Notes: a model not told the origin generated them from the sequence alone. A stretch of 64,000 nt of DNA from Wagnerdoeblera intermedia (GCF_042647465.1 NZ_JBHRVN010000005.1), one strand, 5' to 3'. Positions 50,529-59,197 are shown, counted from the stretch's first letter. A program made the numbers and translations.

Positions 50529-50894
50529 TCAGAGGATCAGGCCGCCATGGTCATTGATGATTTCAACGAGAATGGCTGTCGGGACATAGTTGTAAGTGCC
50601 CTCTTCAGGCGGGATGCCTTCTTCATGCAGAAGGTAAGGCATCAGGCGCGGCTCAGGCCTTGAGAGCAAACCGCATTCGACAGAGATGTAAGGCCCCTCA
50701 AGCGAGCGAGGCTCGCACCGATGGAAGTCGCTGGCTTGCGCCGAGAGACTGAAGCCGTCTGCACAGTATAGACGCGGGACCGTTTTCAGGCGGTCCCTTC
50801 TGTGCATCTCACTGCCTTTCAACAGCGCTTGGATGCTGTCTGTGGTTTGCAGTTCTGCGCCAAAGAGGCTCATAGCAGGGTCAAAGCGTCCCAT
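50529..50894 (-). CDS. hypothetical protein
   Basis: 121 aa, ATG behind GGGAGG (MGRFDPAMSLFGAELQTTDS). Soluble, three Cys, Glu/Pro-rich end (PYLLHEEGIPPEEGTYNYVP). Lies between the two genes with attenuator-like leaders. No family recognised. Confidence 0.55.
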   Translation of the reverse strand: MGRFDPAMSLFGAELQTTDSIQALLKGSEMHRRDRLKTVPRLYCADGFSLSAQASDFHRCEPRSLEGPYISVECGLLSRPEPRLMPYLLHEEGIPPEEGTYNYVPTAILVEIINDHGGLIL

Positions 50895-50906
50895 ATGAAC
50901 CTCCCG

Positions 50907-51431
50907 TCAAAGGGTAAAGATGGTGAAAGCGATCGCAGCTGCGGAGCTGACCACGAGTGTCAGCAGGAACAGCTTCACGAGCTTTCCAGCCTGATAGGGG
51001 GCTGAACCTTTGACTGCTTCAACCAGATCCTTGGCGTGACTGAGTTCTTTTTTCAGATCCGCAATTTCTTGCTCGGCTGTTTCCAGTTCCTCAATCTTCT
51101 TCGCAAGGGCACGCTCAAGATCGGATTTCTCGATCTTGAAGCGCAGTTCGTCCTGCGCCCGATCCCGCGCAATGCGGTGCAGGCTGTCATTGAGTGCGTC
51201 GTAACGCGCAGACAGCATTGCGACCTCAGCAGGATCAGCAAGATTCACGGTTGCCGAAGTGCCCAGGCTCAGCTGTTCCGTGTCATCAGCTTGCGCTTCA
51301 ACACGGATCGTCCGGCGAGAACGTTTCGGAGTAGCTTTAGGTTGTTCCATCTTTTCGATTACGCTTGTTTCGTCAGGGTTACTGCCATCGAACGCAGCGA
51401 AACGAGCGATGCCGGGCTTTTTCATGGTCAT
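50907..51431 (-). CDS. coiled-coil protein with C-terminal membrane anchor
   Basis: 174 aa from ATG 51431 (ATG 51425 is also possible). A basic N-terminus (KRSRRTIRVEAQ), a coiled coil at ~85-140 (LERALAKKIEELETAEQEIA) and a membrane helix at the very end (LVKLFLLTLVVSSAAAIAFT). A tail-anchored cytoplasmic protein, possibly a scaffold for transfer or replication. Family not recognised. Confidence 0.6.
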   Translation of the reverse strand: MTMKKPGIARFAAFDGSNPDETSVIEKMEQPKATPKRSRRTIRVEAQADDTEQLSLGTSATVNLADPAEVAMLSARYDALNDSLHRIARDRAQDELRFKIEKSDLERALAKKIEELETAEQEIADLKKELSHAKDLVEAVKGSAPYQAGKLVKLFLLTLVVSSAAAIAFTIFTL

Positions 51432-51973
51432 GGTGGATGCTCCAAAAAAAAGGGGTCCACCCCCAAACGGGATAGGAACCCCGTGTGGGATAGCGCGCAA
51501 GACGCGCTGGATTGAAAAATTCAGGCATAGTTAGACAGCCCGCATGGATTTGGTCCATGCCTCACGCGCTGGCGGCCGATGCGGCCGGACGGGCGTGGCT
51601 GAGGGGCCATATCCCTCAGACTGTGGTGCGGTTCGGGATCTCTCGCTCTCCCTCAAGGTCATTACAACCACCGCATAGGCTTCATAAGCCAGCCACCTGA
51701 ATGATCCTAAGATCAGACGAGATGCACCCTTTCGGGCCGTTGCGCCGCAGGTATCTGCCTGCGATCAGTTTGTCTTTGGCCTCTGCCCCAGACGACGATC
51801 TGGACTCTGCGAAGCAGAAAGTGGGGCAATTTTAGCCACACCAAAATTCTTCTGACAAGGGCCATTCTGATAGCGAGCTACTATCGCCTTCGATAATTGA
51901 GTAGATTTGGAAATCTTCCCTGGCTAGTATTTGATACATGTAACGGTTTTTTTCCTTATCAAGCAGGATAAAC
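51432..51973. other. long leader and spacer; attenuator-like element at left
   Basis: At 51432-51480 the minus strand reads a GGGGT...ACCCC stem followed by T8, then GGAGCATCCACC. An overlapping pairing GGTGGA/TCCACC encloses the T8 and the ribosome binding site. The layout matches the leader at 50432-50480. The rest (51500-51973) shows no supported gene; it should hold the promoters for the divergent genes at 51431 and 51974. Confidence 0.5.
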
Positions 51974-52954
51974 ATGACGGAGCTTAGTACGGAAGTGTCA
52001 GCACCCGAGGCCACATCTGCTGAGGCCGTCGCACCTGACAAGCCATTGAAAAAACGTGTACGGCGCCGCCGTGCGAAGGCGGGGAGGCCTTCAGTTGATA
52101 CTGCTCAGTCGAAAAGGCCGACAGCAAAGGAGAAGGAAAATCCTTCTGATAGCGCCCGAGCCAAGAGTGTTGAGCGGCGCGTTTCGATTTCCGATCTTCC
52201 GCCCGACAGGCAGGCCGAGATCGCGGGGCGACGCTTGGCCGGCGCGGCACAGCGGAAACACATCTATCGCCCTCAGATCCCAGAGATCATGCAGGATATT
52301 GAACTTCACACCCATGAAATCGGACTTCTGTTCACGCGGGATTTTGCGGCTTGTAACGAGTACGCGGTGGCGATCGATTACGTGGCCCGGGAGCGCCTCA
52401 CAGACCGAGCGGAATTCAATGCATACCTTCAGGAGTTCCAGGATGCGCTGGATGAGCTTTCGGAAACTCTGACCAAGCTGCACGGTCATTACGAGCAGAT
52501 TTCCAATGGTGGGATGGCCAAGTCCCGCAAGCCGCATGTCGTTGAGGTTGGCATTCAATCAAACCGCTCGATGCAGCTTTTGGAGCTGTTTAAGTCCGCC
52601 GACGACATCATGAGGATGGTCCAGTTTTTGACGATCTATGGGGATCTTAAGCTCGAAGAGGCCAATAAATCCGCTCAGACTGCCCAGAATGCACTCGCCC
52701 GCTGTGTTAAAGCGCTGCGCAATGTGAAGCTCCGCTGCTTCCGCCGTATTGTCGAGACCGAAAGGCTCCGGCTGCCTGTGAAGAGCGACACCACCATAGA
52801 AGAGTTGACAAATGCGCGGCGGGTTGCTGCCGTTAAGACGGGTTCTGAGGTGAAGGCCACTCCTCGCAAACGTAGGACTAAGAAGCCTGCGCCGATCCTC
52901 GATCCGGCCGCACCCGTGACCGAGCCATTGCTGCCACCAGCAGAAACGTTATAG
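51974..52954 (+). CDS. DUF1845/AcaB-like protein, C-terminus altered by junction
   Basis: 326 aa. A basic N-terminus (KKRVRRRRAKAGRPS), then a helical core ~75-270: GAAQRKHIYRPQIPEIMQDI, EFQDALDELSETLTKLHGHY and RSMQLLELFKSADDIMRMVQ. The layout (a short-motif start, helical bundle, LLADYD-like segment) resembles the AcaB/PFL_4669 family found on conjugative elements, some of which control transfer genes. The resemblance is weak. Its stop codon (TAG 52952) is supplied by the neighbouring DUF932 fragment, so the native C-terminus was probably longer. Confidence 0.5.
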   Translation: MTELSTEVSAPEATSAEAVAPDKPLKKRVRRRRAKAGRPSVDTAQSKRPTAKEKENPSDSARAKSVERRVSISDLPPDRQAEIAGRRLAGAAQRKHIYRPQIPEIMQDIELHTHEIGLLFTRDFAACNEYAVAIDYVARERLTDRAEFNAYLQEFQDALDELSETLTKLHGHYEQISNGGMAKSRKPHVVEVGIQSNRSMQLLELFKSADDIMRMVQFLTIYGDLKLEEANKSAQTAQNALARCVKALRNVKLRCFRRIVETERLRLPVKSDTTIEELTNARRVAAVKTGSEVKATPRKRRTKKPAPILDPAAPVTEPLLPPAETL

Positions 52955-53538
52955 ACCCCGGTCGACCAGTCGAGCGTGCCCGGCACCTTCCAACGGGTAT
53001 CACCGGTGCCATTGCCCGCGATGCGCTGCACGGCCTCGACCAGCTCATGGTCATAGATCCGGCCATAATCCGGGCCGGTCACCGCGCGCAGCTCTGTCCT
53101 GCCGCCTTCGGTCTCGAAGGTCTTGATCTGCTCGGCGCGGTGACCCGAGAGGCCATACTGCAGATTGATCCCGGCCAGCGGCGCGGGCAGCTGGCGCAGA
53201 TACGACGCCGGCGCACCAACCAGGCTGGCGAGTTGACCAAAGGCCCAATGGGTCGGTGCCAGCGGTGCATCCGCCTTCGGCAGGATCAGCTGCAGCCGTT
53301 CGGAATTGTCGCGACTGGCCTCGACATGGATCTTTGCCGTCTCGACGATCCGTGACGTGCTGCGCTCCGAGCGCGCCTTGACCGAGGCCCAGAGGTCGTC
53401 GAGCGAAAGATAACGCTCGTCGTCGGGCCGGTTGAACCATTCGGACGATACCCGGCCGTTGCGTTCACCCCGGCTGACATCCACCTTGTAGCCGCCGCGC
53501 ACCGGGCGCGCGGGTTCCAGAATCTGCATGTTGTTCAT
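52948..53538 (-). pseudogene. DUF932 (TIGR03299-type) gene, 5' fragment, copy 2
   Basis: Starts at ATG 53538 behind CGGAG. About 197 codons remain, including SSEWFNRPDDERYLSLDDLW, INLQYGLSGHRAEQIKTF, GPDYGRIYDHELVEAVQ and ending GTLDWSTGVYN. Past this point the frame is antisense to the preceding plus-strand gene. The N-terminus is very like copy 1 (6453-6813), but copy 2 retains ~80 more residues. Truncated and probably inactive. Confidence 0.8.
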
Positions 53539-53630
53539 GAAGGTCACTCCGCGACGGGCCGCCGGAGGCCTCTCCCCCAGCCCGGACCCGTCACGGTCAA
53601 ACCACCCGCTCTCTCACTCTGGATCCGATA
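53539..53630 (-). promoter_or_regulatory. conserved leader of DUF932 copy 2
   Basis: Shares AGAGTGAGAG, CCGTGACGGGT, GGGGAGAG and CCGTCGCGGAG in order with the leader of copy 1 (6814-6905). Confidence 0.4.
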
Positions 53631-53639
53631 GGGCTGCCG

Positions 53640-54119
53640 TCACCAGTATCGGCCGCACAATCCTTCCCGGATCATCAGTGCGGCCAGGTCGCGTCCATCG
53701 GGCAAAGTGCAGCGACCGATGCTGCGATCATAGCTGGTGCGGCCGTTCAGGGCGCAGGTGAGGGACTGTCCGGCGATCAATTCTCGCAGCCCACGGGTCG
53801 CCACCTGACCTGCTTGTGTCTCGCGCTCGGCGCAGTCCAGCGACCCAAACCGGACCGGAACACCGACCACCTCGATCGTATCGCCATCACGAACGTGACT
53901 GACCGGCCCCTCGATCACGCGCAGCGCTGTGAGCTCGGGAATGGGTCCGAGAAGCTCGGGAAAACGCTCTACTACGAAAAATCCGACAGCCAGCGCACCG
54001 CCAGCCACTGCCAGAAGCTGGAGCAGACGATTGCCGCCGTCGCTTCGACGCCGATCTCCATAAGTTGACCGCCCCGCTCTGGGACGCCGAAATGGTCTTG
54101 GTTGTGATCTCCTGCTCAT
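53640..54119 (-). CDS. membrane-anchored thermonuclease-fold (SNc) protein
   Basis: 159 aa. Basic N-terminus, one membrane helix (LLQLLAVAGGALAVGFFVV), then a staphylococcal-nuclease-like domain: VSHVRDGDTIEVVGVPVRFG, SLDCAERETQAGQVATRGLR, then YDRSIGRCTLPDGRDLAALM. Catalytic-type Asp and Arg positions (RDGDTI, RFGSLD) are kept, though the second Arg region is short. A periplasmic or surface nuclease. TNase-fold proteins of this type are frequent on alphaproteobacterial plasmids. Confidence 0.85.
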   Translation of the reverse strand: MSRRSQPRPFRRPRAGRSTYGDRRRSDGGNRLLQLLAVAGGALAVGFFVVERFPELLGPIPELTALRVIEGPVSHVRDGDTIEVVGVPVRFGSLDCAERETQAGQVATRGLRELIAGQSLTCALNGRTSYDRSIGRCTLPDGRDLAALMIREGLCGRYW

Positions 54120-54224
54120 ACCACAGCTTTAGGGCATGAAGGCTTGTCAGGCCATGTCCCGGCAAGAGGAATTGCCCACCACCGCGCCCTGCCCTATCAA
54201 TGCTTCAGAACAAAGGGGACAATG

Positions 54225-54542
54225 ATGACCGAAATCAACCTCGACGCATTTTCGCTGAGCGAACTGAAGCAGTTGGAAAAGTCAGTCACCAAGGCGATCG
54301 CCTCCTTTGAGGAGCGCCGTAGAGCCGAAGCCCGCGCGAAGGTCGATGAGCTGGCCCGCGAACTCGGCTATTCGTTCGAAGATCTTGCAGAAGCTGCGCC
54401 GAGCCGGAAGCGTTCTCCTTCGGTCGCGAAATATCGCCATCCCGGAAACCCGGACCTGACCTGGTCCGGGCGCGGACGCAAACCGGGCTGGATCGGCGAG
54501 GCTCTGGCCACAGGAAAATCGCTGGAAGATTTCGCGATCTGA
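54225..54542 (+). CDS. H-NS family nucleoid protein, second copy
   Basis: 105 aa from ATG 54225; ATG 54222 is too close to the AGGGG site. Helical N-terminus (FSLSELKQLEKSVTKAIASF) and the DNA-binding motif YRHPGNPDLTWSGRGRKPGW. A xenogeneic silencer distinct from the copy at 36064. The two are clearly divergent in their N-terminal halves and may form different oligomers. Confidence 0.9.
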   Translation: MTEINLDAFSLSELKQLEKSVTKAIASFEERRRAEARAKVDELARELGYSFEDLAEAAPSRKRSPSVAKYRHPGNPDLTWSGRGRKPGWIGEALATGKSLEDFAI

Positions 54543-54595
54543 TCAACAGGGCGGGGCACGACAGGCCCTCGCTCGCATTGCGAGAGGAGGAAGCC

Positions 54596-55015
54596 ATGCC
54601 CACCGACCTTGAGCGCAAGATTGCCTCTGTCATGTCCAAGCCCATGGCGCTGATCTGTGTTCGCAATACCTGTCTTGAAACCCTGCATGCGGGTCCCGGC
54701 GTCGTCAGCCATACCGGGGACTATTCCGATGTGATCGTGACCGATGCCAACGGCCGGGAGTTCCCATGGTCGGAGGTCTCCAGGATCAGCGATGACGAGA
54801 TGGGCGAATTGATGCGCGAAATCGTCAATCGGCTCTACTCATTCCAGCTCCGGGTCGGTGAACAAGAGTTCCGCGACTACGTGGACCAACAGCTTACCTC
54901 GACGCAAAACTGGGATGAGCCTAGGCACAACTGGAATCTTGCAGGTCGAAGGCTGCGTGAGACGGACGGCGCTGATGCACCAGAAGCCCCGGCCACCAAA
55001 GGCACAGGAGCCTGA
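54596..55015 (+). CDS. small hypothetical plasmid protein
   Basis: 139 aa from ATG 54596 behind GAGGAGG; frames upstream lack a site. Sequence MPTDLERKIASVMSKPMALI, then a beta-rich middle (VVSHTGDYSDVIVTDANGRE) and an acidic tail. It follows the second H-NS gene by 53 bp on the same strand. I do not recognise the family. Confidence 0.55.
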   Translation: MPTDLERKIASVMSKPMALICVRNTCLETLHAGPGVVSHTGDYSDVIVTDANGREFPWSEVSRISDDEMGELMREIVNRLYSFQLRVGEQEFRDYVDQQLTSTQNWDEPRHNWNLAGRRLRETDGADAPEAPATKGTGA

Positions 55016-55325
55016 CCGGCCCCCCGTCTAAGGGGCCAACGCGCCATCTTGCTCCCAACCCCCTGAAACCGATACACTCCTTTCAGGGACGCCACGCGTC
55101 GTCCCTGGGGCGTGGAAACCCCTGAACCCGTCGGTATTGACGTCGGCCGAAACGGCGCCGATTCCTTGACCATGCGGTCGGGGAGCCTGTGACGTATGTC
55201 CAGGCGCGCCGGTGCTAAAGGTCATAGGGACCGGACAGGTTCGGTTTTCCTCCCCGATCACCAGGGTGACAAGGATGGTTTGCGGGGGCGCACCGCAGCA
55301 TTCGCTTCTGTTCGGTATAGGATAG
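55016..55325. other. spacer with weak hairpin
   Basis: GGCCCC-N8-GGGGCC at 55018-55037 follows the stop of the preceding gene, a GC hairpin without a T run. The rest has no supported ORF and no clear promoter. It leads into the start-less XRE gene. Confidence 0.4.
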
Positions 55326-55703
55326 GCCGAGTCGGGCGACGAATTCGACAACTTTGACAAACGCCTCGGTCGTAGACTGAAGGAACTGCGAACCAGCCGC
55401 CGCCTGTCACTCCCTGAGGTCGCGGCCGGGAGCGGCATCAGCTATCAGCAGCTGCAAAAATACGAGGCAGGACGAAACAGCCTTTCCGCCAGACGTCTAG
55501 CCAAGATTGCGATGCTATTTGATATGGACGCTCCTGCACTTTTGAATCCGCCTACGTCCAAAGATGATTGTACGTCGCTGTCAGACTCGGAATCCACACA
55601 GCGCAGAGGCGAACGGGCTCGACTTCTAAAGGCATATTTTGCGCTACTGCAAGATGTGAGGCAGGCTTTTCTGAAACTGCTTGAAGGAGCAGGAAAACAT
55701 TGA
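55326..55703 (+). pseudogene. XRE-family HTH regulator lacking a start codon
   Basis: One frame from a stop at 55323 to TGA 55701 encodes an XRE HTH: LGRRLKELRTSRRLSLPEVA, AGSGISYQQLQKYEAGRNSL, RRLAKIAMLFDMDAPALL, with a C-terminal tail (LQDVRQAFLKLLEGAGKH). No ATG, GTG or TTG lies in frame before the HTH; the first ATG is at 55512 within the domain. The 5' end was probably lost or frameshifted. Such regulators in Rhodobacterales often start with a short DNFDKRLG-type leader, as here. Confidence 0.65.
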
Positions 55704-55719
55704 GCAAACGTCCGGACGT

Positions 55720-56784
55720 TCACTCGGTGCCGCAGCGGTCTGTTCGATTGACCTCGGCAACAGGAAGCGATGACGCTTCCGATATCGCCGGGCAAGCGAA
55801 GAGGATACCGACCAGCGTCGCCTGCCGGTCTGCACCCGTCTTCTCGAATATGTTGCGCAGATGGAAGGCGACGGTGGTTGCAGAGACGCCGAGGGCGGTC
55901 GCAATGGCCGCCGGTTTGTCTCCACTGGCGAGAAGCAGCGCAATCCGGGCCTCGGTCGGGGTCAGGCCATAGAGCGCGGAAAGCGTCTCGGCGCGCGGCA
56001 GCGGCGGCTTCTGGCGGTCGCCGAGAAAGATCGCGATCCGGGCCGCGTGTCCATTCGCCTGAAACGGTACTCCGAGCAGAGAGAGGCTCCGCGCACCGTC
56101 CGGGCAGGGCAGGGCGAGCGGGCTGGCGCCGCTGTCCGACCCCTCCTGCGCGATCTGCTGCAGCCATGATCCGAGCTTGCGGTTTTCGCTGTCGTCGGCG
56201 GCGCTGAGCGCCCCTTCGGTGATGAGCGCGCCCGTATCTTGCAGGATGCCTCTGGCCATCGCATTCACGAAATGGACCCGGCGCGCGGCATCGGTCAGGA
56301 TGACGCCGACCGCCAGCAGATCAAGAACCGCCAGCGCCTCGGGCCGGTCCGAAGCAGCCCATGGCAGGGGGATCGCCGTCTGCCTGGGCCAGAGGCGGAT
56401 CTGGCGCAGGCGGGTCTCGACCGTGGCCAGCATCAGGTCATAGTCGATCGGTTTGACCAGATAGTCATCGGCACCAAGGCGCTTGCCCTCGATGATCTGT
56501 TCCCGTTCCGCCAGCGCGGTCAGGAAGACAAAGGGTGCCGCCGAATTGCTACCGCCCGCAGCCTTCACCGCTTGCAGCAACTCATGGCCATCCATCCCCG
56601 GCATCGAGATATCGCACAGGATCAGATCCGGCTGCACCTGCTCGAGCTGATCCAGAGCCTCGGCCCCGGTGCTGGCCTCGATCACGCCATAGCCCGCCTC
56701 GCGCAGTTCCTCGGCCAGATCACACAGCAGGTCGACCTCATCGTCGATGCAAAGGATCAACCCTTTACCGTCAGATCCTCGCAT
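55720..56784 (-). CDS. response regulator, REC-PAS-LuxR HTH
   Basis: 354 aa. Receiver domain 1-~125 with acidic pocket DD 14-15, phospho-acceptor Asp58 (DLILCDISMPGMDG) and Lys in LVKPIDYD. A PAS-like domain follows (~140-255, LLAVGVILTDAARRVHFVNA). A LuxR HTH ends it (~275-340, GLTPTEARIALLLASGDKPA then LGVSATTVAFHLRNIFEKTG). It overlaps the sensor kinase gene by 14 nt, forming a two-component pair. The PAS insertion suggests a second sensory input. Confidence 0.9.
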   Translation of the reverse strand: MRGSDGKGLILCIDDEVDLLCDLAEELREAGYGVIEASTGAEALDQLEQVQPDLILCDISMPGMDGHELLQAVKAAGGSNSAAPFVFLTALAEREQIIEGKRLGADDYLVKPIDYDLMLATVETRLRQIRLWPRQTAIPLPWAASDRPEALAVLDLLAVGVILTDAARRVHFVNAMARGILQDTGALITEGALSAADDSENRKLGSWLQQIAQEGSDSGASPLALPCPDGARSLSLLGVPFQANGHAARIAIFLGDRQKPPLPRAETLSALYGLTPTEARIALLLASGDKPAAIATALGVSATTVAFHLRNIFEKTGADRQATLVGILFACPAISEASSLPVAEVNRTDRCGTE

Positions 56785-58564
56785 TGTGGCTCCTTTCCGG
56801 GTCGGTTGCGGGCAGGGTCAGCGCAAAGACCACCGCATCCGCGCCTTCATCCTCGGGCGGATCCAGCAAGGCCAGATCACCGCCTTGTAACCGCGCAAGG
56901 CTGCGCGCCATGTAGAGGCCAAGGCCGATGCCGCCGATCCCCTCGACCCCGCCGCCGCGATAGTAACGATCAAAGACATGCGGCCGGTCATTGGCGACGA
57001 TCCGGCCCCGGTTTGTGACCTTGATCTGCACTTGCTCGTCCTGCGCGCGAATGGTGACGCGGATCGGCAGGCCCGCCCCGGTATACTTGCGGGCGTTGGT
57101 CAGAAGGTTGAGCAGGATATGCTCGATCTGGGTGGCATCTCCGGTGACATTGGCGGGCGTGGCCCCGGTTTCGATCTGGACCGGAGAGAGGCTTTGGCCC
57201 TCACGTGCGACAATGCCCTGCACAAGCTCCGAAATATCGAGCTGGTGCGCATCGTTGGTCATCTGGCCCGCGTCAAGGCGCGCGGCATCAAGGATGCTTT
57301 CCACCAGCCGCACCAGTTGCGCCACCGCACCGCGGGCGCGGGTGGCGCGTTCGCTGATCTCAGCCGGATCGGCGCTGGTGCCGCGCCGGATCAGGCGTTG
57401 CAGACCGGAATCAATCACCGCCAGCGGCGTGCGGAACTGATGCGAGACCATGGCTGCAAAGTTGCGGTAGATTTCAAGCGAGGCGCGTTCGCGGGTCAGG
57501 GCCGCGTCCAGCTCTTCTGTGCGGCGCGTGACCTCGGCCTCGAGATGGTCGCGGTGCCGGGCCAGTTCACGCTGTGCATCGTGGCGTTCGGTCACATCGG
57601 AAGCGATCAGCACCGCGCCGATCACCTGATCCTCAGACCGCAGCGGAAAGCCCATCAGGTCGACATAGACGGGCGGGCCGCCATTCGGCCCGAACACCGG
57701 CTGATCCAGCGACACGCGCGCCCGCCCGCCCATGATGTCGGAAAGCAGCGCCCCGACATGTTCGGTGGCGAAAAGACCGCTGATTTCGTCCGGCACCCGC
57801 GCAAGAGCATCACCCGCGCGGATGCCGAGCAGCTTTTCCATCACCTCATTCCACAGGGAACATTTCCCGGCCGCATCAAAAGCCACCACGCCGCGATCCC
57901 CGGCGCTGACCAACAGTTGCGAAAACGCCCGCTCGGCCTGCAATTGCGCGGCCCGGCGGTTCGAGGACCGAGCGGTCAGCACCAGCGTCAGGATCAGCAC
58001 CGCGCCGGCCAGCGCAATCACCCCGAGCGAGAAACCGATCTGGCGCATCCGGCTGGCGGTCTCGTCCAACTGGGCGCCGATATCGTTCCATTCCGCCACC
58101 ATCGCCCGGTTCGCCGCCCGCCCGAGCTGGCGCGTCAGTGGCTGGAGAACCTCTTGCAGCCGATCTTTTGCCGTAACTTCGCCCCGCAGCAGCTGGGCGA
58201 TATCGGCCTCAAGCTGTGGTCCTGCGTCCTCCAGCGCTACCAGTGTTTCATCAAGCCCCAGATGCAGCATCCGCGAACGCTGCGGCTCATCCAATAGGAT
58301 CCGCGCCGTGCTGAACCAGATATCAAGCTTCTCGTGCAGATCGGCCCTGTCGCCCATGCCGGCATGGGCCGTGGCCTCGGCCAACCGCAGATGCGCGGCT
58401 TCGGCGCGGGAGATTACCCAGAGCATATTCTGGGTGATCTCGATCCGCAGCGTGCTTTGCGCAACCGTAAGCTGCCGGTAGGAAAACGCCAGCACCGTCG
58501 CAAAGACGGCGATTGTCAAAAGCGGCAGGACAACCCCGAGCAGTTGGCGCGGGCGCCTGGTCAA
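56771..58564 (-). CDS. membrane sensor histidine kinase
   Basis: 597 aa. Two membrane segments (~11-31 VVLPLLTIAVFATVLAFSYR and ~177-199) enclose a ~145-residue helical periplasmic domain. A PAS domain (~215-325), coiled coil, HisKA with His375 (AMVSHQFRTPLAV) and HATPase (LLNLLTNARKYTG, GIGLGLYMARSLARL) follow. It phosphorylates the overlapping response regulator. Its 5' end overlaps the molybdopterin-fold gene by 4 nt, so that protein is likely its periplasmic partner. Confidence 0.92.
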   Translation of the reverse strand: MTRRPRQLLGVVLPLLTIAVFATVLAFSYRQLTVAQSTLRIEITQNMLWVISRAEAAHLRLAEATAHAGMGDRADLHEKLDIWFSTARILLDEPQRSRMLHLGLDETLVALEDAGPQLEADIAQLLRGEVTAKDRLQEVLQPLTRQLGRAANRAMVAEWNDIGAQLDETASRMRQIGFSLGVIALAGAVLILTLVLTARSSNRRAAQLQAERAFSQLLVSAGDRGVVAFDAAGKCSLWNEVMEKLLGIRAGDALARVPDEISGLFATEHVGALLSDIMGGRARVSLDQPVFGPNGGPPVYVDLMGFPLRSEDQVIGAVLIASDVTERHDAQRELARHRDHLEAEVTRRTEELDAALTRERASLEIYRNFAAMVSHQFRTPLAVIDSGLQRLIRRGTSADPAEISERATRARGAVAQLVRLVESILDAARLDAGQMTNDAHQLDISELVQGIVAREGQSLSPVQIETGATPANVTGDATQIEHILLNLLTNARKYTGAGLPIRVTIRAQDEQVQIKVTNRGRIVANDRPHVFDRYYRGGGVEGIGGIGLGLYMARSLARLQGGDLALLDPPEDEGADAVVFALTLPATDPERSHNARI

Positions 58565-59034
58565 CGGATCTCGATCCGGTTCAACTGCCAGATCCAGCGG
58601 ATGTCATAACGGATATCCTGCAATTCCTGATGCTGATCGCGGGGATAGACGATCCAGTAGGGCCCCTTGTCGCGTGGGCTGAGCCGCTCGCCGTTCATGC
58701 TATGGGCAAGGACCACGTCAAAGCGGTGGAAATCCTCCATCGGGATCTCGATCTCATAGCCATTCAGCGCGCCGAGGGTGACCACCTCTCCCTCCTCCCG
58801 CCGCAACAGGGCCAGCACATCGCGCATCAGGTGGCCCTCGAAATGCTGGATGCCTTCGGTCACAGCAGTGCTGGTGGACAGCTCATGCACCGGCAGTTCC
58901 ATGATCGCATCGGCATAGAGCCCGCCCGAAACCACCCCGCCATCAAGCTCATAATAGATATCCTGGGCCTGTGACGGGCTGGCATGAAGGGACGATATGA
59001 GGAGGGCGGCTGCCACTATGCGAAGATCGAACAA
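58561..59034 (-). CDS. periplasmic molybdopterin-fold (SUOX-like) protein
   Basis: About 157 aa if translation starts at TTG 59034; the start is uncertain and upstream frames look non-coding. Signal-like segment (RIVAAALLISSLHASPSQAQ). The domain follows the molybdopterin-binding oxidoreductase fold: VVTLGALNGYEIEIPMEDFH, then LAHSMNGERLSPRDKGPYWI, and YDIRWIWQLNRIEIR at the end. The Cys ligand of true molybdoenzymes is not seen, so it is likely a sensor, as in kinase-linked SUOX-like proteins. Co-transcribed with the kinase and regulator. Confidence 0.65.
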   Translation of the reverse strand: MFDLRIVAAALLISSLHASPSQAQDIYYELDGGVVSGGLYADAIMELPVHELSTSTAVTEGIQHFEGHLMRDVLALLRREEGEVVTLGALNGYEIEIPMEDFHRFDVVLAHSMNGERLSPRDKGPYWIVYPRDQHQELQDIRYDIRWIWQLNRIEIR

Positions 59035-59197
59035 GAGAGGGGTCCGCTGAAAAATTGCCGTTGAACGGGGGCAGGATAAGCCGTCCGGCCCAGACTGCCA
59101 AAGTTTTTCCGGCTTTTCCCCCTCTGAACGAACGGGGCGGGGGCGCGGAAAGCCCGTTAGGGTGCCACAATTCGAATGGGTAGGAGCAATTTTCCGG

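Noticed and set aside
56978..58297. 439-codon plus-strand frame opposite the kinase gene
   Set aside because: His/Arg/Gln-rich antisense translation. The minus strand carries HisKA and HATPase motifs.
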